Under the pieces are notes generated by a model that was given only the letters and a program-made list of their open reading frames with translations, had not been told where the DNA came from and made no database searches. The position numbers were made by a program, and so were the translations under genes. Of a stretch of DNA of 64,000 nucleotides, positions 1 to 8,447 are shown in pieces (the first letter of the stretch is position 1; each line of letters starts with the position of its first letter). Source of the stretch: Sphingomonas_L flavalba_A (lineage in GTDB: Bacteria > Pseudomonadota > Alphaproteobacteria > Sphingomonadales > Sphingomonadaceae). Location: NCBI RefSeq assembly GCF_047553045.1, contig NZ_CP180208.1, forward strand, positions 2,542,001 to 2,606,000. The letters are read 5' to 3'.

Positions 1-128
1 CCGCCATAGGCGGCGGTATGCATCCACATGACCGCGCCAACCGCCATGACCAGCGCCGAGAATGAGCCCATCAGCGGCCACGGGCTGGGAGGCAGGATAT
101 GGTAGTCGTGGTTCTTGGCGCCGGCCAT
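1..128 (-). CDS. coxC: Cytochrome c oxidase subunit III, N-terminal fragment
   Basis: Only the first 42 codons lie in the window; the gene runs off the left edge. The start reads MAGAKNHDYHILPPSPWPL, the usual opening of alphaproteobacterial subunit III, followed by the beginning of the first membrane helix. Subunit III is a non-catalytic membrane subunit of the aa3-type terminal oxidase and helps keep the catalytic core stable. It is the last visible gene of the minus-strand cox operon, 35 nt after the cox11 stop, with no terminator between them. The identification is firm because of the operon context. Confidence 0.93.
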   Translation of the reverse strand, partial: MAGAKNHDYHILPPSPWPLMGSFSALVMAVGAVMWMHTAAYG

Positions 129-163
129 CTGTCTGAAGACCCCTTTGTTGATTCCGCTCCGCT

Positions 164-718
164 CTAGCTTCCGGCCTTCGCCGGGTCCACCGGGAAGAAC
201 GTGTAGCTAAGCGTGATTTCCTGAATATCGTCGGCGTCCCGATCATCGAGAATCTTGGGATCGACGAAGAAGATCACCGGCATCCGCACGGTCTCGCCGG
301 GCTTCAGCGTCTGCTGGGTAAAGCAGAAACACTCGATCTTGGTGAAATATTTGCCGGCCGTGCTCGGCGACACATTGAACGTCGCGGTCCCGGTCACTTC
401 GTGGCTGGCTGTGTTGCGCGCGACAAAGAACGCCATGTCGCGCGCGCCGACGGCGATGTCGTCGGTCTCGCGCTCCGGCTTGAATTCCCACGGCAGGTTC
501 GGCGCGGTGTTGGAATCGAAACGGATGCGGACCATTCGGGTCGACACGGCGCCGGTCGTCGGCGCCGCGACGGCGCGCTGCGTCGTCCCCTGAAAACCGG
601 TAACCTGGCAGAACAGGCGATACAGCGGCACGCTGGCATAGCCGAGGCCGAGCATGCCAAGCACAAGCACGGCGGCGGCAATGGCGCTGCGGCGGTTGCG
701 GACGGCAAGCTCGGTCAT
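164..718 (-). CDS. ctaG: Cytochrome c oxidase assembly protein CtaG/Cox11
   Basis: 184 aa, the normal size for Cox11. It has one N-terminal membrane anchor (about residues 12-32) and a periplasmic immunoglobulin-like domain containing the copper-binding CFCF motif (Cys130 and Cys132), plus Cys37 just after the helix. Cox11 delivers copper to the CuB site of subunit I. The start codon overlaps the stop of the upstream 43-aa gene by 4 nt (ATGA), which indicates translational coupling. It sits between ctaB and coxC, as in many alphaproteobacteria. Confidence 0.96.
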   Translation of the reverse strand: MTELAVRNRRSAIAAAVLVLGMLGLGYASVPLYRLFCQVTGFQGTTQRAVAAPTTGAVSTRMVRIRFDSNTAPNLPWEFKPERETDDIAVGARDMAFFVARNTASHEVTGTATFNVSPSTAGKYFTKIECFCFTQQTLKPGETVRMPVIFFVDPKILDDRDADDIQEITLSYTFFPVDPAKAGS

Positions 719-846
719 GACCCGCTCATCTTGGCTATGGCGATGAAATAGAACAGCACGACCAGCGCGCCGAGCAGCAGCGCGGTAACCAGCGCCCGCG
801 ACCGCTGCCGCGACCGGATGCGGTCGGTGTCGTCCGGCTCGCTCAT
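715..846 (-). CDS. Small single-pass membrane protein of the cox operon (43 aa)
   Basis: A 43-residue ORF with a charged N-terminus (MSEPDDTDRIRSRQRSR) and one hydrophobic helix (about residues 18-38). Its start overlaps the ctaB stop by 3 nt and its stop overlaps the cox11 start by 4 nt, so it is fully embedded in the operon. Short genes at this position are frequent in alphaproteobacterial cox operons and usually remain hypothetical. By position it may be a small oxidase subunit or assembly factor; that is inference. The tight overlaps on both sides are the main evidence that it is translated. Confidence 0.75.
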   Translation of the reverse strand: MSEPDDTDRIRSRQRSRALVTALLLGALVVLFYFIAIAKMSGS

Positions 847-1757
847 GCCAGCACCAGCCGGTCCACGACCAGCGCCCCGAACAGCAGGAACAGATAGGCG
901 ATCGAGAATTTGAACAGCGCCCGCTCGGCCCGCATCGCCGCCGGGTCGACCACCCGCGACAGGCCGACGCGCACCGCCAGCAGCGTGAACGCCGCGCTCA
1001 GCACCACCGCCGTCACCCCGTACACCGCGCCGGTCAGCCCCAGCGCCCACGGCAGCACCGCGACCGCGCTCATCACCACGCTGTACAGCAGGATCTGGCG
1101 GCGGGTGACCTGCTCGCCGGCGACGACCGGCAACATCGGGAAACCGGCGGCGGCGTAGTCGGAACGGACGAACAGCGCCAGCGCCCAGAAATGCGGCGGC
1201 GTCCACAGAAAGATCAGGGCGAACAGCAGCACCGGCAACAGCGTCACGTCGCCGGTCACCGCCGCCCAGCCGAGCAGCGGCGGAAACGCACCGGCCGCCC
1301 CGCCGATGACGATGTTCTGGGACGTCCGCGGCTTCAGCCACATCGTATAGACGACGACGTAGAACAGGATCGACACCGCCAGGATCGCGGCGGCGAACCA
1401 GTTGGTCGCCAGGCCGAGCAACAGCACGGAGAAGAACGACAGGCCGATGCCGAAATGCAGCGCCGACTGGCGATCCATCCGCCCGGCGGGCAGCGGCCGG
1501 TCGCGGGTGCGCTTCATCCGCGCGTCGACGTCGGCCTCGTACCACTGGTTCAGCGCGCCGGCCGCGCCGGCGCCGACCGCGATGCACAATATCGCGGTAA
1601 ACGCGATCGCGAAGGGCAAATGCCCCGGCGCGGCGAGCAGCCCGCACAGCCCGGTAAAGACGACAAGCGTCATCACCCGCGGCTTGGTCAGCGCAAGGAA
1701 ATCGCGCCAATCGGCAACGGGCGACAGATCGGCCGTGTTCAACGCTGACGTGTTCAT
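843..1757 (-). CDS. ctaB: Protoheme IX farnesyltransferase (heme O synthase)
   Basis: 304 aa from the chosen ATG. A polyprenyltransferase of the UbiA fold with about nine membrane helices that transfers farnesyl to heme B to make heme O, the precursor of heme A for subunit I. The diagnostic segment NQWYEADVDARMKRTRDRP (residues 70-88) carries the Mg-diphosphate binding Asp residues. A GTG 24 nt upstream (1779-1781) would give 312 aa, but it falls in the loop of the hairpin at 1770-1795, and the ATG has a GGA about 9 nt upstream, so the ATG is preferred. Lies between coxA and the 43-aa gene. Confidence 0.96.
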   Translation of the reverse strand: MNTSALNTADLSPVADWRDFLALTKPRVMTLVVFTGLCGLLAAPGHLPFAIAFTAILCIAVGAGAAGALNQWYEADVDARMKRTRDRPLPAGRMDRQSALHFGIGLSFFSVLLLGLATNWFAAAILAVSILFYVVVYTMWLKPRTSQNIVIGGAAGAFPPLLGWAAVTGDVTLLPVLLFALIFLWTPPHFWALALFVRSDYAAAGFPMLPVVAGEQVTRRQILLYSVVMSAVAVLPWALGLTGAVYGVTAVVLSAAFTLLAVRVGLSRVVDPAAMRAERALFKFSIAYLFLLFGALVVDRLVLA

Positions 1758-1769
1758 CTCAAATCCTGT

Positions 1770-1795
1770 GCCGCCCGACACATATGCCGGGCGGC
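1770..1795. other. Hairpin between coxA and ctaB
   Basis: GCCGCCCG (1770-1777) pairs perfectly with CGGGCGGC (1788-1795) around a 10-nt loop. There is no T-run. It sits in the short gap between the coxA stop and the ctaB start, so it may attenuate read-through or stabilise the coxBA part of the transcript; that role is inference. Confidence 0.6.
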
Positions 1796-1810
1796 GTTAC
1801 CTGTCTTGGC

Positions 1811-3499
1811 TCAGTCGATCCGCGGCAGGGTCGTGAACTGGTGGTACGGCGGCGGGCTGGGCAGCGTCCACTCCAGCGTGGTCGCGCCGTCACCCCACGG
1901 GTTGCCTTCCGCCTTGCGGCCGGCGGCCAGCGACCAGAACAGGTTGACGAAGAAGAAGATCATGCTGCCGGCCATGATCATGTAGCCGGTGCTCGCCATC
2001 TCGTTCCAGCCGGCATAGGCCGGGGTATAGTCCGGAATACGGCGCGGCATGCCTTCGATGCCCAGGAAGTGCATCGGGAAGAACAGCACGTTCACGCCGA
2101 TGAAGAAGGTCCAGAAGTGCAGCTGGCCCAGGACCTCGCTGTACATCCGGCCCGACATCTTCGGGAACCAGTAGTAGAAGCCGGCGAACAGCGAGAACAC
2201 CGCGCCCAGCGACAACACGTAGTGGAAGTGCGCGACCACGTAATAGGTGTCGTGCATATAATCGTCGATGCCGCCATTGGCGAGGACGACGCCGGTGACG
2301 CCGCCGACGGTGAACATGAAGATGAAGCCGAGCGCCCAGACCATCGGCGTCTTGAAGGTCAGCGATCCACCCCACATCGTCGCGATCCACGAGAAGATCT
2401 TGATGCCGGTCGGCACCGCGATCACCATCGTCGCCGCGGTGAAGTACATCTTGACGTTCACGCTCATACCGGTGGTGAACATGTGGTGCGCCCACACGAT
2501 GAAGCCGACGGTCGCGATCGCCACCATCGCATAGGCCATGCCGAGATAGCCGAAGATCGGCTTCTTGGAGAAGGTCGAGACGATGTGGCTGACGATGCCG
2601 AAGCCCGGCAGGATCATGATGTACACTTCGGGGTGGCCGAAGAACCAGAACAGATGCTGGTACAGCACCGGATCGCCACCGCCGGCCGGGTCGAAGAACG
2701 CCGTGCCGAAATTGCGGTCGGTCAGCAGCATGGTCAGCGCGGCGGCCAGCACCGGCAGCGCCAGCAGCAGCATGAACGCGGTGACCAGCGTCGCCCAGGC
2801 GAACAACGGCATCTTGTGGATGGTCATGCCCGGCGCGCGCATGTTGAAAATGGTGGTGATGATGTTGATCGCGCCGAGGATCGAACTGACGCCGGCGATA
2901 TGGATCGACAGAATCACCAGGTCGACCGACGGCCCCGCCGCCCCGCTGGTCGAGAGAGGCGCATAGATCGTCCAGCCCGTGCCCGGCCCAAGGCCGGTGC
3001 CGCCGGGGAAGAAGGTCGAACCGAGCAGCAGAACGAACGACGGGATCAGCAGCCAGAAGCTGATGTTGTTCATCCGCGGGAAGGCCATGTCCGGCGCGCC
3101 GATCATTAGCGGCACGAACCAGTTGCCGAACCCGCCCATCATCGCCGGCATGACCATGAAGAACACCATGATCAGCCCGTGACAGGTGATCAGCACGTTC
3201 CACAGGTGGTACGCCTCGTCCATCGTCGCCGGCCCGCCGCCGACGATGGCGTTGTGATAGCTCGCCCAGGTCTGCAGATATTGGATGCCCGGATGCATCA
3301 GCTCCGCGCGCATCAGGCCCGATACGGCACCGCCGATGATACCGGCGACGATCGCGAAGATCAGATAGAGGGTGCCGATATCCTTGTGGTTGGTCGACAT
3401 GAACCAACGCGCGAAGAAGCCGGGCTTGTGGTCGGCGTCGTGCGCGTGGTCGTCCTCATGGGCGTGAAAGGCGCTGGGGGTTGCGGCGATGTCTGTCAT
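1811..3499 (-). CDS. coxA: Cytochrome c oxidase subunit I
   Basis: 562 aa. The catalytic heme-copper subunit of aa3-type oxidase, which reduces O2 to water and pumps protons. Visible hallmarks are the FGHPEVY motif near residue 288 with the CuB His and the cross-linked Tyr, the HHMF pair in WAHHMFTTG, and the HDTYYVVAHFHYVLS segment with the heme a3 and heme a ligands. Twelve helices are predicted by family. The N-terminus is His-rich (His12, 14, 18, 20, 24), which may bind metal. It follows coxB by 2 nt, indicating tight co-translation. Confidence 0.98.
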   Translation of the reverse strand: MTDIAATPSAFHAHEDDHAHDADHKPGFFARWFMSTNHKDIGTLYLIFAIVAGIIGGAVSGLMRAELMHPGIQYLQTWASYHNAIVGGGPATMDEAYHLWNVLITCHGLIMVFFMVMPAMMGGFGNWFVPLMIGAPDMAFPRMNNISFWLLIPSFVLLLGSTFFPGGTGLGPGTGWTIYAPLSTSGAAGPSVDLVILSIHIAGVSSILGAINIITTIFNMRAPGMTIHKMPLFAWATLVTAFMLLLALPVLAAALTMLLTDRNFGTAFFDPAGGGDPVLYQHLFWFFGHPEVYIMILPGFGIVSHIVSTFSKKPIFGYLGMAYAMVAIATVGFIVWAHHMFTTGMSVNVKMYFTAATMVIAVPTGIKIFSWIATMWGGSLTFKTPMVWALGFIFMFTVGGVTGVVLANGGIDDYMHDTYYVVAHFHYVLSLGAVFSLFAGFYYWFPKMSGRMYSEVLGQLHFWTFFIGVNVLFFPMHFLGIEGMPRRIPDYTPAYAGWNEMASTGYMIMAGSMIFFFVNLFWSLAAGRKAEGNPWGDGATTLEWTLPSPPPYHQFTTLPRID

Positions 3500-3501
3500 T
3501 G

Positions 3502-4578
3502 TCAGTTACCCGAATTGGCCGTTGCGGCCTGAGAAGGAGCAGCGGCGGGCGCTTCGGCCGGAGCGGCGGCGACGGCGGCTGGCGCTTCGGCGGCCGGCGT
3601 CTCGGCGGCGGCCGGCGCGTCCTCCGGCATCGTGCCGCCCTTGGAACGGACCCACTGCGCGAAACGCTCGGGGCTGACCACCTCGACCGCGATCGGCATG
3701 AAACCGTGGCGGGCACCGCACAGCTCGGAACACTGGCCGAAATACAGACCTTCCTTCTCGACAGTGAACTGCACTTCGTTCAGCCGGCCGGGGACCGCGT
3801 CCATCTTGGTCCAGAAGGCGGGAATCGCCCAGCTATGGATCACGTCGTTGGACGTGACGATCAGCTTGATCTGCCGGCCAACCGGCATGACAATGCGGTT
3901 ATCGACGGCCAGCAGCGGCGGACCGTCGGCGTCGGCGCGCTGGCGCTCACCCGGCGCGACGTCGTCCTTCAGCATGTTCGAGATGATCTCGAAGCCGCCA
4001 TTGTCCGGGTATTCGTAGGTCCAGTACCACTGGTTGCCGACCACCTTGATGGTCAGCGCGTCCTTCGACGCCGGCTTGAACTGCGCGGCAAGCAGGCCGA
4101 TCGACGGCACCGCGATCGCCAGCAGGATAAACACCGGCACCAGCGTCCAGATCACCTCGATGACGGTGTGGTGCGAGGTGCGCGACGGCACCGGGTTGGC
4201 GCTCGCGCGGTAACGGAACATCACCCACACCAGCAGCACCAGCACCAGCAGCGTAATCGCGACGATGACCGGCATCAGCACGGCGTCATGGATCCACAGC
4301 GCTTCCTGGCCGTTCGGGGTCACCTGATGCTCGACCTGCATCGATCCGGCCTGCGGCATGCCCACATTGGGGTCGGGCAGCAACGGGGCCGGCGCTTCCA
4401 CCGCCTGCGATTCGGCGGCGGCCGGTGCGTCAGCGGCCGGGGTCGCGACCGGCGTGATCGGCGCCGGCGCGGCAACCGTGGCGGGCGCGACCGGCGCCGG
4501 CGCTGGGGCCGGCTGGGCCGTCGCGGCAGACGCCGCGATAAGGCCGAAAGCGAGCAGGAACGGCGTGAACTTGATCAT
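3502..4578 (-). CDS. coxB: Cytochrome c oxidase subunit II with Ala/Pro-rich extensions
   Basis: 358 aa. A signal-like N-terminus (residues 1-21) is followed by an Ala/Pro-rich stretch of about 65 residues, two membrane helices, and the periplasmic cupredoxin domain. The CuA ligands are visible as the His of VIHSW and the motif GQCSELCGARHGFMP. Subunit II receives electrons from cytochrome c. A C-terminal tail of about 40 Ala/Pro/Glu residues follows the core domain and is longer than usual. The start was set at the ATG giving MIKFTPFLLAF; upstream in-frame codons have no signal peptide. First gene of the operon, so its promoter lies in 4579-4771, shared divergently with pyrE. Confidence 0.95.
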   Translation of the reverse strand: MIKFTPFLLAFGLIAASAATAQPAPAPAPVAPATVAAPAPITPVATPAADAPAAAESQAVEAPAPLLPDPNVGMPQAGSMQVEHQVTPNGQEALWIHDAVLMPVIVAITLLVLVLLVWVMFRYRASANPVPSRTSHHTVIEVIWTLVPVFILLAIAVPSIGLLAAQFKPASKDALTIKVVGNQWYWTYEYPDNGGFEIISNMLKDDVAPGERQRADADGPPLLAVDNRIVMPVGRQIKLIVTSNDVIHSWAIPAFWTKMDAVPGRLNEVQFTVEKEGLYFGQCSELCGARHGFMPIAVEVVSPERFAQWVRSKGGTMPEDAPAAAETPAAEAPAAVAAAPAEAPAAAPSQAATANSGN

Positions 4579-4771
4579 GATATTCTGTCTTTTACCCCGG
4601 CTTGGCCGCACGCGCGCGGCGGCCCTTGGACCCTGATCCTCGAGCAAGATGCCGGGCTTATATGCTCGCCGTCCCGCTGTCTCAAGCATCTTGGCGCCTT
4701 TTTTCCGGCCATTGCGCCACAGCGCCGCCGACCCTATCAGGGCGGCCGCGCTGAAGGACAAGGCAAAGGGC

Positions 4772-5353
4772 ATGACAGACGACGAGATATTGGCGGAATT
4801 CCGCGCCGCAGAGGCGCTGCTGGAGGGCCATTTCATCCTGTCGTCGGGGCTGCGCAGCCCGCGTTATCTGCAATGCGCGCGGGTGCTGATGAACCCGGCG
4901 CGCGGCGCGCGGCTGGCCTCGGCGCTGGTCGAAAAGCTGCCGGCGGCGGTGCGATCGGCGATCGACGTCGTCGTTTCCCCGGCGATGGGCGGCATCATCA
5001 TCGGCCATGAAATGGGCCGGGCGCTCGGTGTCGACGCGCTGTTCGTCGAACGGCCGGACGGCGTTTTCGCGCTGCGCCGCGGCTTCCGCCTCACCCCAGG
5101 CCAGCGCGTGCTGATGATGGAGGACGTCGTCACCACTGGCCTGTCGTCGCGCGAAGCGATTGCCGCGATCCACCGCGCCGGGGGTGAAGTGATCGCCGCC
5201 GGCGCACTGGTCGACCGGTCGGACGGCGCCGCCGACCTTGGTGTCCCCTTCTATCCGCTGATCCGCCTGTCGGTACCCAGTTACGCCGCCGATTCGCTGC
5301 CGCCGGACCTTGCGGCGATCCCCGCGGTGAAACCGGGGAGCCGCGCGGCATGA
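4772..5353 (+). CDS. pyrE: Orotate phosphoribosyltransferase
   Basis: 193 aa from the ATG giving MTDDEILAEF. It converts orotate and PRPP to orotidine 5-phosphate in pyrimidine synthesis. The PRPP-binding loop is seen as VLMMEDVVTTGLSSREAI, and the N-terminal FILSSGLRSPRYLQC matches the family. An in-frame ATG at 4649 would add about 40 residues without family support, so the inner start is used. First gene of a five-gene plus-strand run; its stop overlaps the pdxJ start by 4 nt (ATGA). Confidence 0.95.
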   Translation: MTDDEILAEFRAAEALLEGHFILSSGLRSPRYLQCARVLMNPARGARLASALVEKLPAAVRSAIDVVVSPAMGGIIIGHEMGRALGVDALFVERPDGVFALRRGFRLTPGQRVLMMEDVVTTGLSSREAIAAIHRAGGEVIAAGALVDRSDGAADLGVPFYPLIRLSVPSYAADSLPPDLAAIPAVKPGSRAA

Positions 5354-6072
5354 CCCTTCGACTGGGCGTCAACATCGATCACGTCGCGACGATCCGCAAC
5401 GCGCGCGGCGGCGCGCATCCCGATCCGGTCGCCGCGGCGGTGGTCGCCGCCGGCGCCGGCGCGGACGGCATCACCGCGCATCTGCGCGAGGACCGGCGCC
5501 ACATTACCGATTCGGACATCGCCCGGCTGATGGCCGACATCGCGCTGCCGCTGAATCTGGAAATGGCGGCGACGGAGGAAATGCTGGCGATCGCGCTGGC
5601 CCACCGCCCCCATGCCGCCTGCATCGTCCCCGAAAAGCGGGCGGAGCGGACGACGGAAGGCGGGCTGGACGTCGCTGGCCAGCAGGCGGCGTTGACCCCG
5701 TTCGTCGCCGCGCTGCGCGACGCCGGCATCCGGGTCAGCCTGTTCATCGAACCGGACCCGCGCCAGATCGCGGCGGCGGTGGCGCTCGGCGCGCCGGTGG
5801 TGGAACTGCACACCGGTCGCTATGCGAATCTCGACGGTGCCGGCCGGGTCGCCGAACTGCGCCGCCTCGCCGATGCCGCCGCCCTCGCCGCCAAGAACGG
5901 CATAGAGGTCCACGCCGGCCATGGGCTGACCTTCGATACGGTGATCCCCGTCGCCGCGATTCCGCAGGTCGCCGAGCTGAACATCGGCCATTTTCTGATC
6001 GGCGAAGCGATCTTCACCGGCCTCGCCGCCAGCGTCGCGCGGATGAAGGCGCTGATGGCCGAAGCGCGGTGA
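5350..6072 (+). CDS. pdxJ: Pyridoxine 5-phosphate synthase
   Basis: 240 aa, full length. A TIM-barrel enzyme that condenses 3-amino-2-oxopropyl phosphate with 1-deoxyxylulose 5-phosphate to give pyridoxine 5-phosphate, the last step of DXP-dependent vitamin B6 synthesis. The N-terminus LRLGVNIDHVATIRNARGG and internal EVHAGHGLTFDTV are characteristic. It starts inside the pyrE stop and ends inside the acpS start, both 4-nt overlaps. The pdxJ-acpS-lepB order is conserved in alphaproteobacteria. Confidence 0.97.
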   Translation: MTLRLGVNIDHVATIRNARGGAHPDPVAAAVVAAGAGADGITAHLREDRRHITDSDIARLMADIALPLNLEMAATEEMLAIALAHRPHAACIVPEKRAERTTEGGLDVAGQQAALTPFVAALRDAGIRVSLFIEPDPRQIAAAVALGAPVVELHTGRYANLDGAGRVAELRRLADAAALAAKNGIEVHAGHGLTFDTVIPVAAIPQVAELNIGHFLIGEAIFTGLAASVARMKALMAEAR

Positions 6073-6482
6073 TCGTCGGCGTCGGCTCGGATCTGTGCAG
6101 CATTGCGCGGATCGAATCCTCGCTCGCCCGGTTCGGCGCGCGGTTCGAGCAGCGGGTGTTCACCGATGCCGAACGCGCCAGGGCGGCACGCCGGCCGCTG
6201 ACCCGCGCCGGCACCTATGCCAAGCGATTCGCCGCCAAGGAGGCCTTTTCGAAAGCGGTTGGAACCGGCTTCAGGCGCGGCGTGTTCATGCGCGACATCG
6301 GCGTCGTCAACGCCCCGTCCGGGGCGCCGACGCTGGCGTTGACCGGGGGCGCGAAAGAACGGCTCCAATCCCTGATCCCGCCGGGCTATGACGCCCGGAT
6401 TCATTTGACCTTGACCGACGATCACCCCTGGGCACAGGCTTTCGTCATCATCGAGGCCGTGCCGAAGGAGGGAATCGCTTGA
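6069..6482 (+). CDS. acpS: Holo-[acyl-carrier-protein] synthase
   Basis: 137 aa with a GTG start. It transfers 4-phosphopantetheine from CoA to acyl carrier protein. The Mg-binding Asp lies in IVGVGSDLCSIARIE and the catalytic Glu in YAKRFAAKEAFSKAVGTG, both intact. The GTG at 6069 overlaps the pdxJ TGA by 4 nt (GTGA), and this start gives the canonical short N-terminus. The stop overlaps the lepB TTG start. Confidence 0.96.
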   Translation: MIVGVGSDLCSIARIESSLARFGARFEQRVFTDAERARAARRPLTRAGTYAKRFAAKEAFSKAVGTGFRRGVFMRDIGVVNAPSGAPTLALTGGAKERLQSLIPPGYDARIHLTLTDDHPWAQAFVIIEAVPKEGIA

Positions 6483-7348
6483 GCGATTCGAACAGCAACA
6501 CCACGACGCCCGCCCCCATCGACAAGAAGGGGAAGAAGGGCACCGACTGGTGGGGTGAGATCAAGGGCATATTCTGGCTGGTGCTGGCGGTGTTCACCTT
6601 CCACAGCTTCATCGCCAAACCGTTCTACATCCCGTCGGAATCGATGATGCCGGGGCTGCTGGTCGGCGACCGGCTGGTCGTGTCGAAATATCCCTATGGC
6701 TGGTCGTTCGTCTCGCCGACCTTCCACCTGCTACCCTATTTCCCCGGCCGGCTGTTCGGCCGGCTGCCGGAACGCGGCGACGTCGTGATCATCTCGCCGC
6801 CCGGCGAGCGGGTCGACTATATCAAGCGCGTCGTCGGCCTGCCCGGCGACCGGCTGGAAATGCGCGGCGGCACCCTCATCATCAACGGCGTGCCGGTGAA
6901 GCGGGCGCGCCGCGCCGACGCGATGATCCCGGTCGACACCAACGCGCCGTGCAGCGATATTCAGTTCCCCGGCCGGCTGGTCACCCAGCCCGACGGCAAG
7001 CAATATTGCCGCCTGCCGATCGTGCGGGAAACCCTGCCCAACGGCCGCAGCTACGACACGATCGACCTGGGCGACGGGCCGACCGACAATTTCGCCGCGC
7101 TGACCATCCCGGCCGACAATGTGTTCGTGATGGGCGATAACCGCGACCGCAGCGCCGACAGCCGGGTGTCGATCGCCGACATGGGGCTGGGCGGGCCGGT
7201 GCCGTGGGAAAATCTCGGCGGCCGCGCGGAATTCATCACCTTCTCGCTCGATGGCGACACGGTTCTGTACAACCCGATCAGCTGGATCACCGCGCTGCGC
7301 TCCGGCCGGGCGGGGACCAGCCTCCACCCGGATGAAGACGCCCGATGA
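6479..7348 (+). CDS. lepB: Signal peptidase I
   Basis: 289 aa from a TTG start that overlaps the acpS stop (TTGA). A single-pass inner-membrane serine protease that removes signal peptides from exported proteins. One helix lies near residues 30-45, followed by the catalytic Ser55 in IPSESMMPG and Lys116 in DYIKRVVGLPGD; the VMGDNRDRSADSR box is near residue 220. The first 25 residues are polar and Lys-rich. In many relatives lepB is followed by rnc and era; here an AI-2E-type permease follows instead. Confidence 0.95.
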   Translation: MSDSNSNTTTPAPIDKKGKKGTDWWGEIKGIFWLVLAVFTFHSFIAKPFYIPSESMMPGLLVGDRLVVSKYPYGWSFVSPTFHLLPYFPGRLFGRLPERGDVVIISPPGERVDYIKRVVGLPGDRLEMRGGTLIINGVPVKRARRADAMIPVDTNAPCSDIQFPGRLVTQPDGKQYCRLPIVRETLPNGRSYDTIDLGDGPTDNFAALTIPADNVFVMGDNRDRSADSRVSIADMGLGGPVPWENLGGRAEFITFSLDGDTVLYNPISWITALRSGRAGTSLHPDEDAR

Positions 7349-8442
7349 GCGACAAACCGGCCCTTCCGCCACAGGGGCCGGGCCCCGTTGAAATGGCCGA
7401 TCCGGCGCTGCGCTTCGAAGTGAAGCGCGCGCTGGTCTGGCTGTCGCTGATCGTCGGCTTCGCGCTGGTCGTGCTGCTGATCCAGCCGATCATGCTGATC
7501 CTCGCCGGGCTGGTGCTCGCGTCGATGCTCGACGGCGGCGTCCGGCTGCTCGGCCGGGTGCTGCCGATCGGCCGCGGCTGGCGGCTGCTGCTCGTCACCC
7601 TCGCCGTCACCATATTCATCACCGGAACGACGATCCTCGCCGGGGTGGAGATCGCGGCGCAGGCAAGCGAGTTGAGCGCCGTCGTCCAGGAACAGGCGGT
7701 GCGCTTCTTCAACTGGTTGTCGGGCACCGGCCTGTTGCCCGCCGGCAAGACCGATCTGTCCGGCCTGGCGCAGCAGGCGATGGGGTCGATCGGCCGGCTG
7801 ACCAGCTGGGTCGGCACTGCCGCCGGCGCGATCGGCAGCGCGGTGATGATCCTCGCCATCGGCCTGTTCGTGGCGATGGAACCGCGCGCCTATGGTCAGG
7901 GACTCGAATGGCTGGTCCCGCGCGAATCACGCGTCGAGTTCAGCCACACCCTCGACCACATGGCGCTGGTGCTGCGCCGGCTGCTCGCCGGCCGGCTGTT
8001 CGGCATGCTGTTCGAAGGGGTGCTGATCTGGATCGTGCTGTCGATCGGGGGGGTGCCGATGGCGCTGCTGCTCGGCATCATCACCGGCATCCTCGCTTTC
8101 ATTCCCAATATCGGCGCCTTCGTCAGCGGGGTGCTGATGGTCGCCGTGGGCTTCAGCGCCGGGATGGATACCGGGCTGTGGGCGATCGCCACCTATTTCA
8201 TCGTCCAGACTTTCGACGGCTACGTCGTCATCCCGCTGGTCGCGCGCAAGACGGTGGACATGCCGCCGGCGCTGACGCTCGGCTGGCAGGTGCTGGTCGG
8301 CAGCGTCCTTGGCCTGCTCGGCCTGATGCTCGCCGATCCGCTGCTGGCGATGATCAAGACCGCGCTGGAACGCAGCGCCGAAACCGGCAACCCGGACGCG
8401 CCGCCGAAACCGGCGCGCCGCCGCCGCGCCGCAAAGGGCTGA
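7345..8442 (+). CDS. AI-2E/PerM-family membrane transporter
   Basis: 365 aa with about seven or eight predicted membrane helices, a soluble segment in the middle, and a basic C-terminus (KPARRRRAAKG). The stretch ALLLGIITGILAFIPNIGAFVSG is the family signature of AI-2E family transporters (PF01594). Proposed substrates in the family include autoinducer-2 and Na+/H+; none can be inferred here. The start overlaps the lepB stop by 4 nt, so it is translationally coupled. It converges on uup with only 5 nt between stops. Confidence 0.88.
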   Translation: MSDKPALPPQGPGPVEMADPALRFEVKRALVWLSLIVGFALVVLLIQPIMLILAGLVLASMLDGGVRLLGRVLPIGRGWRLLLVTLAVTIFITGTTILAGVEIAAQASELSAVVQEQAVRFFNWLSGTGLLPAGKTDLSGLAQQAMGSIGRLTSWVGTAAGAIGSAVMILAIGLFVAMEPRAYGQGLEWLVPRESRVEFSHTLDHMALVLRRLLAGRLFGMLFEGVLIWIVLSIGGVPMALLLGIITGILAFIPNIGAFVSGVLMVAVGFSAGMDTGLWAIATYFIVQTFDGYVVIPLVARKTVDMPPALTLGWQVLVGSVLGLLGLMLADPLLAMIKTALERSAETGNPDAPPKPARRRRAAKG

Positions 8443-8447
8443 AGCCC

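Noticed and set aside
1779..1781. GTG as the ctaB start
   Set aside because: It lies in a hairpin loop and adds residues not typical of the family; the ATG at 1755-1757 is better placed.
1784..3109. 441-aa plus-strand ORF opposite coxA
   Set aside because: His/Arg/Asp/Glu-rich shadow of codon bias; coxA on the other strand is certain.
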